A DNA stretch of 64,000 bases from Bettongia penicillata ogilbyi (GCA_023548195.1 JAJHZJ010000579.1:2215346-2279345), one strand, 5' to 3'. Positions 47,090-59,079 are shown, counted from the first letter of the stretch. Notes: a model not told the origin generated them from the letters alone. Made by a program: numbers and translations.

Positions 47090-47295
47090 CCTTTTTGGAT
47101 CATAGGATCAGAGACAGACATCGGGTGGAAAGGAGCTTTATCCATCATCTAGTCCAAAGCCCTCATTTTAGCTGTGAGGGAAATGAGACTCTAGGAGGTG
47201 AAATCATTTGCCCAGGTTTGCACAAGTAATAAGGGACAGAACCTGGGTTTTGAACCCAATTTCCGTGGCTCCAAATTCATACCTTTTTCAGCCTA
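47090..47295 (-). mobile_element. MIR-type SINE, antisense
   Basis: 'tccatcatctagtccaaagc', 'atgagactctaggaggtgaa', 'gaacctgggttttgaaccca' in order. Confidence 0.7.
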
Positions 47296-47299
47296 ACCA

Positions 47300-48185
47300 C
47301 ATGGCCTTCTTGGCACCCTTTTATTTTTCTCATCTTTTCCATTTAGACTTTGATATTGTTGTTTTACTCCAAGAAATAATTTACTCTTGCAGTTTCTCCA
47401 CCTCTGCCATCCCATTTTAAACTACTGCTTAGATTTCTGTGAACCAAAGAGCAAAAATAACAAACTTCAGTTCAACTGAATGACTTTTGTTTGCCAAACA
47501 CAGTAACAATCTTTCCATTGGAATCTGAGAACCTTGGACTGCGTTTGGTTAAATTGACATATATTCCAACCCTAGGCAAGGCCAGCTCCACATACCTTCA
47601 TTCTTATCAGCTGAAAAGAGACCAGAAGCTGTTGTTCCTGTCTCTATCCTTTGGGGAGAGAAGAGATTCTTTTTATTCTCCTGCCAAGTCAAACAGAGTT
47701 ATTTTATTGTAATTGGAGAATAACACCACCGATGGACCAGCCAGCCAACTTTGTGCTTTGCTGTTCAATGTGAGGAAGATGGAGGTTTCTTCTCTTATCA
47801 TCTGCACCAATTTTCCACCAATTCTTTCCTTGCCTTTCATTATTTATCACCTAAGATTTTACAGGAGTTCTACTAATTGTAAAATGGTTTCACTTTCCTT
47901 TTCTGCCCCCTTCTAATATCAATAATAATAATGATGATATTAGTAATATACACTTAAGGTCTCTTTTCTGACTGTTGTAAAAGATGAGGAGAAAATGGAA
48001 TTAAAAGAGACTTTTATTCTGGTTACTAGCCATTCATAGTGGGTACTTTGCCGATTACTTTGTAAGATCATTGTAATGGAAGACATCGTAATGTTCAAGC
48101 CTAGTTCCAAGTCTTGGGTCAAGCCTTGTTCCATGACCACTCTGGAGAGAATAATTTTCCCTTCCCTTAAAAATGTCAAGATCTT
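47300..48185 (+). other. PTPN14: Intron 16-17 stretch, no feature recognised
   Basis: No clear repeat; a short ATAATAATGATGAT run at 47920-47938. Confidence 0.45.
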
Positions 48186-48189
48186 AGCA

Positions 48190-48375
48190 CTTCATTAGAT
48201 TCATAAACCTGGACCCTAGAAATCATCTAAATCAACTTCCTTATTTTCTAGAATAGGAAGCTGATGCCCAGAGAGATGAAGTGATTTGTCTAACAAGTTG
48301 AAAGATAGAGACCAGAACTGAGGTTTCTTGATCCCCTTGTCAGATGTCTTTTTGCTAAAGCATTCTGCCCAAACA
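48190..48375 (-). mobile_element. MIR-type SINE, antisense
   Basis: 'ggaccctagaaatcatctaa', 'aggaagctgatgcccagaga' and 'gaccagaactgaggtttctt' in CORE-SINE order. Confidence 0.6.
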
Positions 48376-49250
48376 TTTATAATCAGGAAGTATTACGTCT
48401 AACCAAAATTACTCAGGTTAAAACTTAAATTCATTCCTTTTTTTTTTTAATACACACCACAGCTGACATCAAGAGAGCTTCTCACCACTCCCCTCTCTTT
48501 TTTTTTTCTCTTTTAATTTTTAAATAGGCCCTCCTTCCTGTGGGCCTGTGGTGGCCAGACTTTTCCACTGTAGGATGATCATTTGATTTCCGAAGATTCT
48601 TAGTCACCAGAGTGTGGGCTGGGTGTGGAAGTATGTTTAATGGTAAATGAGATGGAGATTGGACAGTGTGTGGGGGAAGGTTGATGGTAAGATTATGGCC
48701 ATGAGATTTCCTCTGTGCTGGAAATCCTGTCAGAGAGGATGTATGGTAGATACTGCTGACCTTGAAGACCAACCAGATAATGATATTTTTTTAGGTGGGT
48801 AAACTGTAGGTTAGACTCATGATATGGATGCATCTCACTTTAGGGAATAAAGAGCCTGTGGCAATTGCATTGTAATAAAATCCAGTCTTGTTTTACCTTT
48901 TGCAAGGAATACTAAAGGAACCCTGCTGAGAATCTTGTAAAGTCAAGAATCTTTTTTGTGAAACAAATAACTGTTACCTTTCTGAAATATCTAGCCAATA
49001 AATTTTGAATTTTTAAAAATTGAAGCAGACATTCATATCTCCGTAGTTTGCTCTTTCCTTGGGTGTAGGTTGCTGAATGTGAATTTGTGTTTCTGGTGGA
49101 ATGAGTGTCTAAATCAGTTACTATTTGCAAGAGGCAGTGAATTCCTAGCTCTCTTCCCAATATTCTCACTGCTCACCTCATTCTCCTTCTGTGAACAAGA
49201 TTGGAGATGAAGAAGTTCCATATTTTCAGAATGACTTTAAGGCAGAATAT
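48376..49250 (+). other. PTPN14: Intron 16-17 stretch, no feature recognised
   Basis: Unique-looking sequence with a T-run at 48436-48450. Confidence 0.45.
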
Positions 49251-49254
49251 ATAC

Positions 49255-49440
49255 ATATTACACTTTTTTTGTGTCTTAGATCCCTTTGAGAGTCTGGTGA
49301 AGGCCATGGAATATTCAAAAGATTGTTTTTATGTGCATAAATTAAAATACATAGGCTAATGAAGGAAACTAATCATATTGAAATATAGTTATTAAAATGT
49401 AAGAAAAGAATTAAGTTCATAGATTCCAGGTTAAGAACCC
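49255..49440 (+). mobile_element. Ancient mammalian repeat, MER-like, name not recalled
   Basis: 'agatccctttgagagtctgg', 'aaattaaaatacataggcta' and the end 'attccaggttaagaacccca' recur at 57243-57310 plus 57476-57530. It resembles a widespread mammalian element whose name I do not recall. Confidence 0.6.
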
Positions 49441-49628
49441 CATGAGGCAATGAAGAGAACACTGGATTTGGAATTAGTAGAATCAAGTTTAAACTCTGGT
49501 CACTTACGACCTGTACAATCTTGGGCAAGTTTGCTTAACCTGTCTGAGTTTCAGCATCCTCATTTGTAAAATTAGATGTTTGGATTAGATAACCTCTAAA
49601 GCCCTTTTTAGCTATGATTATAAGATCT
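49441..49628 (+). mobile_element. CORE-SINE, sense
   Basis: 'agagaacactggatttggaa', 'caatcttgggcaagtttgct', 'gtttggattagataacctct' in order. Confidence 0.75.
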
Positions 49629-50294
49629 TCCTAACCTATGATTAATTCTATTTTTTTTTTACCCTACATTCCATTATTTTCTTCTTCCACAAAATCATCC
49701 ATATTTGATTTTTCCCATTTGGCAAAATGTTTCCATTTAGATACTAATTTGTAAGCAATGTTGTTTTGGTGACCAAACTGGTGAAATGATTTCGTAGTTT
49801 TTTGAGGTATTATGTTGCTAATTGAACATTCAGGATGGGAAAGTACCGAGGTGGGATGATAAAATATGTTTGAGCTTTGGGGTTGTGTTCTTAATGAGGA
49901 AATTTATGGAAGACCATTGAGGACAAGCAGATTGTTCCTGAGTCTTAGTATCAGGAAGATACTTTGATATTCTGTCCCAGGGAAAGAAATGAAAAAATTT
50001 AGAAAATTTCCAGTGTTATATGTGTTGGTGTAATGATTGTTAGAGTGACCCAAATCTTACGGAGAATTCACAGTCTGTTAGACATTGGACCAAGTTGCTT
50101 TTTTTCATAGGGAAGTCATTCTTCCCTTCTGAGCTTTTGATTGGTCATCAGGTTCTCCCCCTAAGAGGAAGAAGACTGGTGTCCACCACCTTTTCCCCCT
50201 CAGGCCTCTCATATAGCATTTTGCTTTCTGACTCAAATATGCATTTATCATGTAATGCTGCCTAGTATAATGTTCTGCTTTTAAGTCGTAACTT

Positions 50295-50412
50295 CTCAAG
50301 GGTTGTAAGCTCCATGAAAGTAGGCACTGTTTGAAATTTATATTGTACCCCTTCCCAGCATAGTACTACATACACACAATAGATGCTTAATGTTTCTTGA
50401 ATTGAACTGAAC
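50295..50412 (+). mobile_element. L2 tail, sense
   Basis: 'tgtaagctccatgaaagtag', 'cacaatagatgcttaatgtt' and TTGAATTGAACTGA. It ends about 46 bases before the 50459 exon. Confidence 0.7.
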
Positions 50413-50458
50413 CCATTTTCATTTTTGCCTTTTGTGTATGTATGTGTGTGTGGTTTAG

Positions 50459-50693
50459 GAAAGTGGAAGAACCAAGAGCCATCGGTACTGGCCCAAACTG
50501 GGCTCTAAGCACAGCTCAGCCACCTATGGCAAGTTCAAGGTGACCACGAAGTTCCGTACTGATTCTGGTTGCTATGCTACCACAGGTCTGAAGGTCAAGC
50601 ATCTTTTGTCTGGGCAGGAGAGGACAGTGTGGCACTTGCAATATACTGACTGGCCAGATCATGGTTGTCCAGAGGATGTCCAAGGCTTTTTAT
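50459..50693 (+). CDS. PTPN14: PTPN14 exon (likely 17): PTP domain with WPD loop
   Basis: A 235-base exon encodes 78 codons ([15 protein letters not shown]...) plus the first base of a split Ser codon. The acceptor is tggtttag and the donor is T/gtaagt. It contains the general-acid loop [11 protein letters not shown] with the Asp codon at 50657-50659 (human Asp1079), the residue that distinguishes PTPN14 from PTPN21 (WPEHG). The GT-rich branch region and an L2 tail ending about 46 bases upstream border the acceptor. Confidence 0.97.
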
Positions 50694-51780
50694 GTAAGTT
50701 CTGTGTTGTCATGAATGCAATTGCTGAATTGCTTTGCCATTTGAAGACAAGCCACACGAGAAAGAGATTTCTCACTGAAGTGTTAAAGACTCTCACTAAA
50801 GAGTCAAGGTTACAATGCTAACAGCACATAGAGGGGTACTTACTATCTATGTTGTGTTCTTGATTACAGTTTGTTTAAGTGAAAAATAATTTGTAGTTTC
50901 ATGAACTGTAGTTTGTTCTCTCAGGTTAACCTTCCCCCCTTTAGTTCCTATACTCTCAATCACAAAGACCATAGGCATAAACCCTTTCTAACTGTTCCTT
51001 TGCTTTAAGTTTCTATCCCTCTTTTACTCATTCTCCTTCCTTTATGATATTTGTATTCCTTCTTTCATTGTTGAGAAACTCCCTTTCATCCTGTAGCTAT
51101 TCCCCCCACCCCCCATCATAGCTTTGACCTACTCTGTTTCCTCCTTTGTCTGGTTTACACCTTCTCAGGCAGGCTTGTGTCCCCCCCCCACTCCTGGTTC
51201 TAGCTTTAGCAGGGACAGGCAATCAGCTTTAGCACTACTACAGCTAACTTTTATTTCCTCAGTAGTAGGGACTTTCAGGTATGGGCCACCATGCTTGGCC
51301 ATCTCATCTTCTAGTCGTCCTAACTGCTTGCATTAACTTGAAAACCTTACTTTTCTTAAAGGTTTTTACCCATTTAATAAATCTCTTAAATACTGGTCAC
51401 TCCTTTCTCCTCCCCCAGCTTCACAGGACTTCTAGGAGGAATCTATGTCCCTTTTGCTTCTCATGGGCACTTCCAGTTGCCTTGTCTGCCAACATAGATC
51501 CGTAATCTTTGAATTTCATACTATCTGCTGGTACTGCCATTCTTTAGATTTTTGCTATTCTCATTTCCTAACACCCAGGGTACCCTTCCACCTCTCTCAA
51601 ATGACTTTCTCAGGTGGTTGTGATAGAGAATACTATTCAATATATGAAGGGATTCACTACAGATGCTCATAACCCACTCTCTAGGGAGAAAAAAAATAAA
51701 ACCTGGGCTTGAATGTTGAGAGGAGAGAGGTTTTAATTCAATAGCAGAAAAAAAAAGCTCCTACAAGTGAGAGAATATGA
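50694..51780 (+). other. PTPN14: Intron 17-18 start, no feature recognised
   Basis: C/T-rich unique sequence with a run of nine C near 51182. Confidence 0.45.
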
Positions 51781-51784
51781 AATC

Positions 51785-51960
51785 AATAATTTGTTCTTCA
51801 TAAAGTACCAGAGGATCTTTGAAATGATTAAGTTTCACCTTTTTGTTTTATGAATGAGTAAACTGATGTCAAGATAACCGATTCGCTCAAAGTCACACAG
51901 ATTGAAAGTGACAGAGTTGAGATTCAAACCCAGGTGGTGTAATTTCAAATTAATCACTCC
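51785..51960 (-). mobile_element. MIR-type SINE, antisense
   Basis: 'taaactgatgtcaagataac', 'cgctcaaagtcacacagatt', 'gagattcaaacccaggtggt' in order. Confidence 0.65.
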
Positions 51961-51964
51961 ACTG

Positions 51965-51998
51965 GGGGGGAGGGTGTGTGTGTGTGTGTGTGTGTGTT
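51965..51998. repeat. G-run and (GT)n microsatellite
   Basis: A run of G then about eleven GT units. Confidence 0.9.
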
Positions 51999-52139
51999 AA
52001 AACTATTTTGGGGGGTTCCTTCTTGGACTAGGATTCATGAAAGTTTTATGAAGGAAGATTGTAGAATCAGTTTCTCTGAGTTTTTACAAGAAAGATAAAC
52101 TAGGGGTAATGTAGATGTTGCTCTGCTTGGAAACAAAAT

Positions 52140-52870
52140 GGAAGAAATGGTTCATTTCTTTTTTTTAAGTTTTATTTTTTTTCAACTTGAACTTAAATAA
52201 CAAAAAAGAACATTTTCTATACACACAAAAGAACACAAAAAGAGTCTCTCTGAGACTCTGAATTTCCATTTCATAGCATTTGCTTTAAAACATATGTATG
52301 TGTATGAACCTGTGTATGTATTTTTTACATATATATATGCGTGTGTGTGTATGATAACTTCTATACATTACCTTCACAACTGTCTTTCTCAGAAAGCTTG
52401 TGCTTCTTTCTGCAGTTCTCTTTGCATTTGAAAAAAAAAATTTTCTATGACCTTTTAGTTTCTGGCATGCGCTAAGCATTTCTTCCTTCCTCCATTGAAA
52501 ACTGAGAAAAAGAAAGAAAAGACTTTTATAACAATAAAGCATAATTAAGAAAAATGAATTCACACAGTATTCAGATCCAAAAATGTATGTCCCTTCTGTC
52601 CATCATCTCTCTGTCAGGAGGTGCTTCAGCATAGGTCTCTTGAAACATGTTTGATCATTGCATTGATCAGAGCCCCTGTGTTTGTAGGAATTGTTCTCCT
52701 GGTCCTGCTCACTTCATCAGTTCGGTCTACTCAGGATCATCAAATTTCATGATTTCTTGCAAAACAATATTTCCTTACATGCATACATACCACAATTTTT
52801 TTCAGTCATTTTCCAATTGTGTGAAAAGCAGCCCAAGGTATTCCCTGAGATTCTAGTTGTCTTTATGTTT
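52140..52870 (-). mobile_element. L1 3' UTR region, antisense
   Basis: 'catcatctctctgtcaggag', 'gatcattgcattgatcagag' and 'ttgttctcctggtcctgctc' parallel the 10500-10770 piece; strongly decayed. Confidence 0.55.
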
Positions 52871-53191
52871 TCCCCCTTTTGCTCTCCCCTTCAGGAACAG
52901 GAAGATTTGTTTGGCCAGTTACACTTTCCTTTAAGAAGCTTTCATCCTCCTTAATGCTGTGTGACACACCCCCTTTCCCCGCAACCTTTTGCTTGTTTTG
53001 ATGTATTTCTACACCAAGTAGGTGTGTGTGTGAGGGTGTGGTTCATGCTCCTTTGTATTTCTCAGCTAAGTGGGGCTCATCTGATGCCCACTTTCCTCAT
53101 TTCTTGCTCCATATTTTTATATCTTTCTTTCTTCATGTACTTGAGTCACTAGAACTAGCAGATTTCAATCCTTTCTTTCAATCCCTACACT

Positions 53192-53450
53192 TTGTTGTGG
53201 TTTAATCATTTCAATCATGTCTGGCTCTTCATGACCCTGTTTAGGGTTTTCCTGGCAAAGATACCAGAGTGGTTTGTCATTTCCTTCTCCAGCTTATATT
53301 ACAGGTGAGGAAACTGAGGCAGCCAGGGCTAAGTGACTTGCTCATGGTCACACAGCTAATAACTGCCTGAGGCCAGATTTGAACTCAGGAAGGTGAGACT
53401 TCTTGACTCCAGGCCTAGCACCGTATTCAATGTGCCACCTAGCTGTCTTC
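53192..53450 (-). mobile_element. Marsupial CORE-SINE, antisense, near full length
   Basis: 'gataccagagtggtttgtca', 'gtgaggaaactgaggcagcc', 'aagtgacttgctcatggtca', 'gccagatttgaactcaggaa', 'gtgccacctagctgtc'. Confidence 0.92.
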
Positions 53451-53639
53451 TCTTCTATACTAGTATAGTCCTTTTAGCTTTGTAACAAACTTCCTTTTAT
53501 TTGCCTTTTCCCAACCATAAGAACTCATCTACTCCAGTACCTTTGTTTTTCTTATTTAATTCCCCTAAAATCTCTTTAAAGGCGTTGAGATTCTGAAGGA
53601 ACACTTGTTTCCTCTACTTCTATGAGAAGATGAGAATTA

Positions 53640-54520
53640 TTTCACCATACATCTCCTGCCATCTGCTCAAATATATTTGCTTTTCTAGGTTTTATCTGAA
53701 CTTTTGGGTTTGTATTTTTAAAGTACCTACTGCTATTTCTAACTGCTTGGAAATTCTTTATTCCATTAAAGATCCACTTTTTTTTTTTCACATAGGGATT
53801 ATTTTTTTATGTTATTCTTTGTTATAGGCCTTTATTTTTGACCTTTTGAAGTATTATATTCTAAGATTTTCTCTTGTTTTAGTACAGCTGCCATAGTGAT
53901 CCTGACTACAGTGCCTAGGTATCTGAATTGCTTCTCTCTGGATCCAAGGGTTTCTTTTCTTCTGTAGGAGAACTTTGTACATTGACTGTGACATTCCTGG
54001 GATTTGTTCTTTTGGGGTTCCCTTCAGGAGGTGATTGGTAGATTCTGTTTTCATTTGTCTCTTCATTTCAAAAAGATCTGGGAAGTTTTCAAGAATCAAT
54101 GATTTCTTAAAATATAATGTCCAGGTCTTTATGATTTTCAGCAAATCCAATAATTTTAAAATTATTTCTCATAAACCAAGTTTCCAAAATCAGTGTTTTT
54201 TTAAATCAAGTAACTTAAATTTTTAACTCTTCTTGAAAAATCTTTTAATTCTAATATTTCTTTCTGCCTCATAGAAACATCTCCTCTATTTAGTCTATTT
54301 TAATTTTGAGGGAATTGATTACTTGAGTAGGATTTGCCCCCTTTCTTTTAATAAACTATTCTCTTTCCATTTCTTTCCTCCAGAGTTTTTGTTTTTTATT
54401 TCATTTTCATCTGTTGCTTCAGTTCTGATACATAGTCATGTAATCCTCATGAATATTCCTTGATTCATAGTAGAATTCAGGCCAAAGTTGACTTGCTATA
54501 CTTTGCCCTGGGGCACAGCA
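53640..54520 (-). mobile_element. LINE of the 1-2330 type, antisense
   Basis: 'gtgattggtagattctgttt', 'tttcttaaaatataatgtcc' and 'ctaatatttctttctgcctc' follow the same order as at 900-1350. Confidence 0.55.
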
Positions 54521-56537
54521 TATAGTTTAAAAAAAAAAATCTGTCCTTTCTGGAGAGATTCTGGTGCACAGAATGTTACCCATCAAGGTGAGAAGAAGGC
54601 ATAGTATTCAGGTCCTGAAATTGAGCTCTTAGTGTCCTAATATACTCCCCCTGCCCTCTTTCTTTCTTTGGTTTCTTCATAAATTACACTTCTACTAGGA
54701 TACTGAAAGAGGGGGGAAAAGGGGAAGCCTAAAATTAATCAGCTTGGTAACTGACCAGAGCTCAAGAAAATATTTTATCCCAGAAGTTAACTTAAAAGAC
54801 ATTAAGCTTTCTCCTATTTGATCTAATTGAATAGGTTAGTTTGAAATAGTGAAAAAATGATTGGAGAATATTATAAAAGAATATGTTTTGTTCATTTTGG
54901 GTATATGACTAATTCACTAAGTATGGCTTAACAAATCTTAATTCTCTGATGCACATTTTAGCTATACATTCTTTTAGATTGTCTAAGTTTTATCTTTTTA
55001 AGCTAGATCTTCAGAAAGCAAAATATTATCATAGTCTCTTAAGAAATTCCTTCATTAAATCACTCTATTATACCCATACTTCTTAAAGACAGCTAACTGA
55101 TGTATCACCACTTTGAACTCTCTGATAAAATTGTTGAACCCTATCAGTCAAATCTCATTTCCCTTGTTCATGAACTCATAAGATCAATTTTTCTGTGATT
55201 TTATACTTCCACAATAAAGGTTGTCCCTACAGACAAATTTACATGTTGTCTTTTCTCATATTTCGAATACCATGGAACCGAGTGTGTCTCTTCTTTTTAA
55301 CCTTAACTGCTGGGAAACTTCGAGCCAGATTCGATCCCTAACAGTAGTACTTAGCTTATGCTATTCATGTATTCCTCTTAAATGATTTATCCTGTTGGTT
55401 TAATCCTTAATAATTCTGTCTTTCATGGTTTAAAATTTTGTAAACCACATCAAATCTTGCTGGAAGTAGATGTTTAAAAACAGCAACAAGTGTTTTTAGC
55501 TTTCACTACAGTTTCTTAGCTAGATAAGAATCATAGATTATTTTAGCTTGCAGTATCTTCAGTAAATATTTAAATATGCTTAGCCATTTTTCCTTTGACT
55601 TTGTTTTAAATTTTGCAATATGAATGAAAGGTTTCACTGAGAAGTAGGAAACACTTTAATCCTGGCAAAATCTCAATTAAGATGGACTTTTACCATACTT
55701 ATTAAAGTGAGGCTTCTGGATAACGCATGATTTTCAGATATTCCCTCGTTCTCTGTGACCCATTTTGTAACTGACTAGACCCCTGTATCTTTGTAATGTT
55801 AGTCTTTCCATCTTCACCAGTCATAAGTGTGGGTATCAAGCTAGACATTGGACAGAACACTACATAGCTATCTACCAGGCAGAAGATGGAAAGGGATATG
55901 ATTTGAAGGGGGAGTGGGGGGTGGGGGCGAGAAACATGACACATGTTTCTAGATGGGAAGTTAATCTTAAGTCATTTAATTAAAGCCCCTGTCATAACAG
56001 AATGAAAACCATAGTGAACACTGGGTCCAGAAAAAGTCTATTTAATCTCCATTTTAGAACCAAAAAATGAAGTCAAGTCTCAGTTGACATTCAGGCTCAT
56101 TCTACAAGGGAAAGGAAGAAAGGGGCAGATGGACGCTCTCTTTCCCCAGAAATTGGCTTTGACAGGCAAGAGTTTCAAGGGGACCTTGCTGTTGTTCTGC
56201 TCCCAGGCTGTTAATAGCAGGAATTGCTGTAAGTAATGTCTAGGATCATCTGCTTATGGGACTTGGGGATTTGCAGAAGGGAAAAACCAGAATTTAATTT
56301 TTTAAAAAGAACTATTTAATTTAAAGGACTAAACTCTCCCATGCACTAATTGACTCCCAGCTGGTACTTTCTGGATCCAAGACTGCATAGTGGGTCCTGG
56401 CCAAATAATTAGTGTCTTGTAAGAACTGTAAATTATTGTCACTTAAAAGGAAAAAAAAAAGAACTCCATGAATTCTTTCAACCTTCATATGAAACCATGT
56501 AGGATTTCTGCAACATGATTTGCATTTTGTTTTACAG
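54521..56537 (+). other. PTPN14: Intron 17-18 distal part, no repeat recognised
   Basis: About 2 kb of unique AT-rich sequence with a short G-rich patch at 55908-55928. No gene is seen. Confidence 0.45.
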
Positions 56538-56704
56538 CATATTTGGAGGAGATACAGTCAGTGCGTCGCCATACCAACAGCATGTTGGATAATACCACCA
56601 AGAGCTGCAACCCTCCGGTTGTAGTCCACTGCAGTGCTGGTGTGGGGAGGACAGGGGTGGTCATTCTCACTGAACTGATGATATGCTGCTTGGAGCACAA
56701 TGAA
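56538..56704 (+). CDS. PTPN14: PTPN14 exon (likely 18): catalytic P-loop [10 protein letters not shown]
   Basis: A 167-base exon completes Ser and adds 55 codons ([16 protein letters not shown]...LEHNE). The acceptor is ttttacag and the donor is GAA/gtaagt. The active-site signature [13 protein letters not shown] is complete: the catalytic Cys codon is at 56630-56632 (human Cys1121) and the phosphate-binding Arg codon at 56648-56650. Intact Cys, Arg and WPD Asp argue for a functional enzyme. The variable loop before the signature ([10 protein letters not shown]) is one residue longer than I recall in human. Confidence 0.97.
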
Positions 56705-56989
56705 GTAAGTTGGTTTGTATTCCATGTGACTGTCTTAGGATAGGGAGACAAGTCTACGTAGAAAAATGTCATTTTGTCAAGGAAAAAAATAGTGTATACA
56801 AATTAGTTTGCAAATGAAAATGTTTCACTCCCCTCGTTTTTGATCTGCTCCTCCCCACATTCTTATTTCTCATTTTCCAGACCAAGCTTTCCTGATGAAG
56901 TGAATTTACTGATCTGGGCAACATTTTCCTGGTTGTCAAATGAGGAGGTTGAACTAGAATGGGGGTCCTAAGCCATTTTTGTGGTCATA

Positions 56990-57235
56990 AAGACAATGGG
57001 TAGAATGCGAGATTTGGAGTCAGGAAGACCTGAGTTCTGAGTAGCTTCACACACTAGATAATATGAACCTGAGCAAGGTTAGCTCTTTGTACCTTGATTC
57101 CTCATCTGTAAAAATGATGATAATAATAACATCTACCTTTCAGGGTATTTGTTGAGATAACATAAGATAATATTTGCAAAATACTGTGCAAGTCTTAAAG
57201 CATTATAGAAATACTGATCATTATTTTTACTTCTA
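56990..57235 (+). mobile_element. MIR/MAR1-type SINE, sense
   Basis: 'ggagtcaggaagacctgagt', 'attcctcatctgtaaaaatg', 'ctacctttcagggtatttgt', 'gcattatagaaatactgatc' in order. Confidence 0.85.
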
Positions 57236-57242
57236 TTTTTAT

Positions 57243-57530
57243 GATTAGGGATCCCTTTGGCAGTCTACTGAAACCTAGGGATCTCCTAAGAATAATGTTT
57301 AAAAAAAAATTTGCTTTTTAAAATTTTTAAAAATTAATTTATTTATATTTAGCTTTCACCATTCAATTCTATAAGATTTTGAGTTCTAAATTTTTCTCTC
57401 CTCCTCCCCCCTCCCCAAGACTATATGCAATTTAATATAGGCTCTACATATGCAGAAAATTGGTTTTAAATCTATGAAATAAAATGCATTGCATTAAAAA
57501 GGAAACCAATTATGCTGACAAAAAGTTTTC
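57243..57530 (+). mobile_element. MER-like repeat split by L1 3' UTR fragment
   Basis: 'gatccctttggcagtctact' (57250) and 'aaaaaggaaaccaattatgc' (57497) are two parts of the repeat seen at 49255. Between them, 57311-57475 is a reversed L1-type 3' UTR ('cctcccccctccccaagact'). Confidence 0.6.
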
Positions 57531-57639
57531 CTTATCTGGAAAATTTTGATAATACCACGTACCCTACCTACTGACAAAGATTCTTGTGAGAATCAGATAA
57601 GCTAAAATCTATGGAAACCCTTTTTAAAGTGTCAAGCTT

Positions 57640-58275
57640 CACAGATACAAGGGATAATAGAGAAATGAAAATTTGGAGCCAGACATTTTAAAATTTCTCT
57701 TCTTATTTTGCATCTGCTTTAAGAAAGCAGACTCTTCTATACTCTTTTTCAGAACCTCTGGTTTTATCCTGGAATGTTTTCATAATGAGTTATTTTTAAT
57801 TACTTTTGAGGTATTTTCTCCCACACTAATTCTGACTTTTCCAGATAATTGGCTCAAAAAAATAAAAGCCTTGAAGAAGTCTTATTTATTAGCCCAAATA
57901 TCACCCATCCAAATGCTGGTCATGATGGAGATGCCTTGTGAGTGTGTGTTTTCTTTTTCTGATAGTAAATTCTTTTTTGAAAGAGGTAAATTTGCTGTAT
58001 TGTGGAATCAGCTGTTAATTTGCTTTATGATACCCCATCCCAAGGTCTCCGTATGTAGAGATGTGACTTCCTCTCTACCTGTTGGAATAGTTTGCTGTTC
58101 TGAATCTTTAGTTCACTTAGGCTATCTCTCATTCTGTTCCTGCTGTGGGGTAGAGGAACTGCACGCAGAACATTAATACTTTCTACACTCATTTGAGTTT
58201 TCAATATAGCTTAGATAACACCAGCAAAATTTAAAGTATAAATGGTAGTAATAGAACCTTCCCAGAAACAAAGTT
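57640..58275 (+). other. PTPN14: Intron 18-19 stretch with a 167-codon open frame
   Basis: No recognised repeat. The frame 57673-58176 is Phe/Cys-rich, has no recognised domain, and is treated as non-coding here. Confidence 0.4.
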
Positions 58276-58279
58276 GATC

Positions 58280-58830
58280 TCCATTGATTGAGGAATAGGT
58301 CAACAAATTGCAGTATGTGAATATACATATTACTATGTTGCAAGAAATAGCAAACATGATGAACATACTTGATATTCAGTCATGTCTGACTCTTTGGGTC
58401 CTCATTTGGGATTTTCTTGGCAAAGATACTGGAGTGGTTTGCCATTTCCTTCTCTAGTTCATTTTACAGATGAGGAATTGAGGCAAAAAAGGTTAAATGA
58501 CTTACCCAGGGTCACACAGCTGGTACGTGTCTGAGGCTGGGTTTGAATTCAGCCAAGCCCGGTGCTCTATCCACTGTGCTACCTAGTTACTCTTGATGAA
58601 TACATGGAAGCATGGAAAGACTTAAAAGGATACAAAATGAAATATGCCAAGTCAGGAAAACTGCATACACAGTAACTGCAATTATATAATGCAAAGAATA
58701 ACAATCACAAAAATAATTGAAAATTAATGACTCAATTACAAGGAACAAAGTTTGGCCTAAAAAAAAGAGACATGAGAAGATATCTCCCTGCCAGTCTTTT
58801 ACACAGGTGGCGGCTGGTGGTTAATACTTT
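58280..58830 (+). mobile_element. L1-type 3' part, sense, split by SINE
   Basis: 'ggtcaacaaattgcagtatg' and 'ggaaagacttaaaaggatac' are the two sides of a decayed L1 3' segment. Confidence 0.55.
58372..58592 (-). mobile_element. Marsupial CORE-SINE, antisense, inserted in L1
   Basis: 'gatactggagtggtttgcca', 'acttacccagggtcacacag', 'tatccactgtgctacctagt'. Direct repeats starting gatgaa lie on both sides (58358 and 58595). Confidence 0.92.
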
Positions 58831-58931
58831 GTAGTTGTAAAAGTTCTTGTACAACCTTAATTCAGAAAACTGATGGGACAGAAGGAAATTTTGTTTTAAA
58901 TGGTAAAGCATAATGCACAGTCTTTATCAGA

Positions 58932-59074
58932 ATCAGGATTACAATTTATATAATTGAAATTCACAATGAATAATATCTTATGAGAGATATTTATACTGAA
59001 ACCTGGAATGTAGACATTGTTCTGTTAAACATTATGCACTATTCAAAGGCATATAAATACCTTGTCCGTGAATG
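58932..59074. repeat. Unnamed repeat pair, copy 1
   Basis: Shares 'aatttatata', 'acattgttctgttaa'-like and 'caaaggcat...aaatac' blocks in order with 62525-62700. Confidence 0.6.
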
Positions 59075-59079
59075 ATTAC

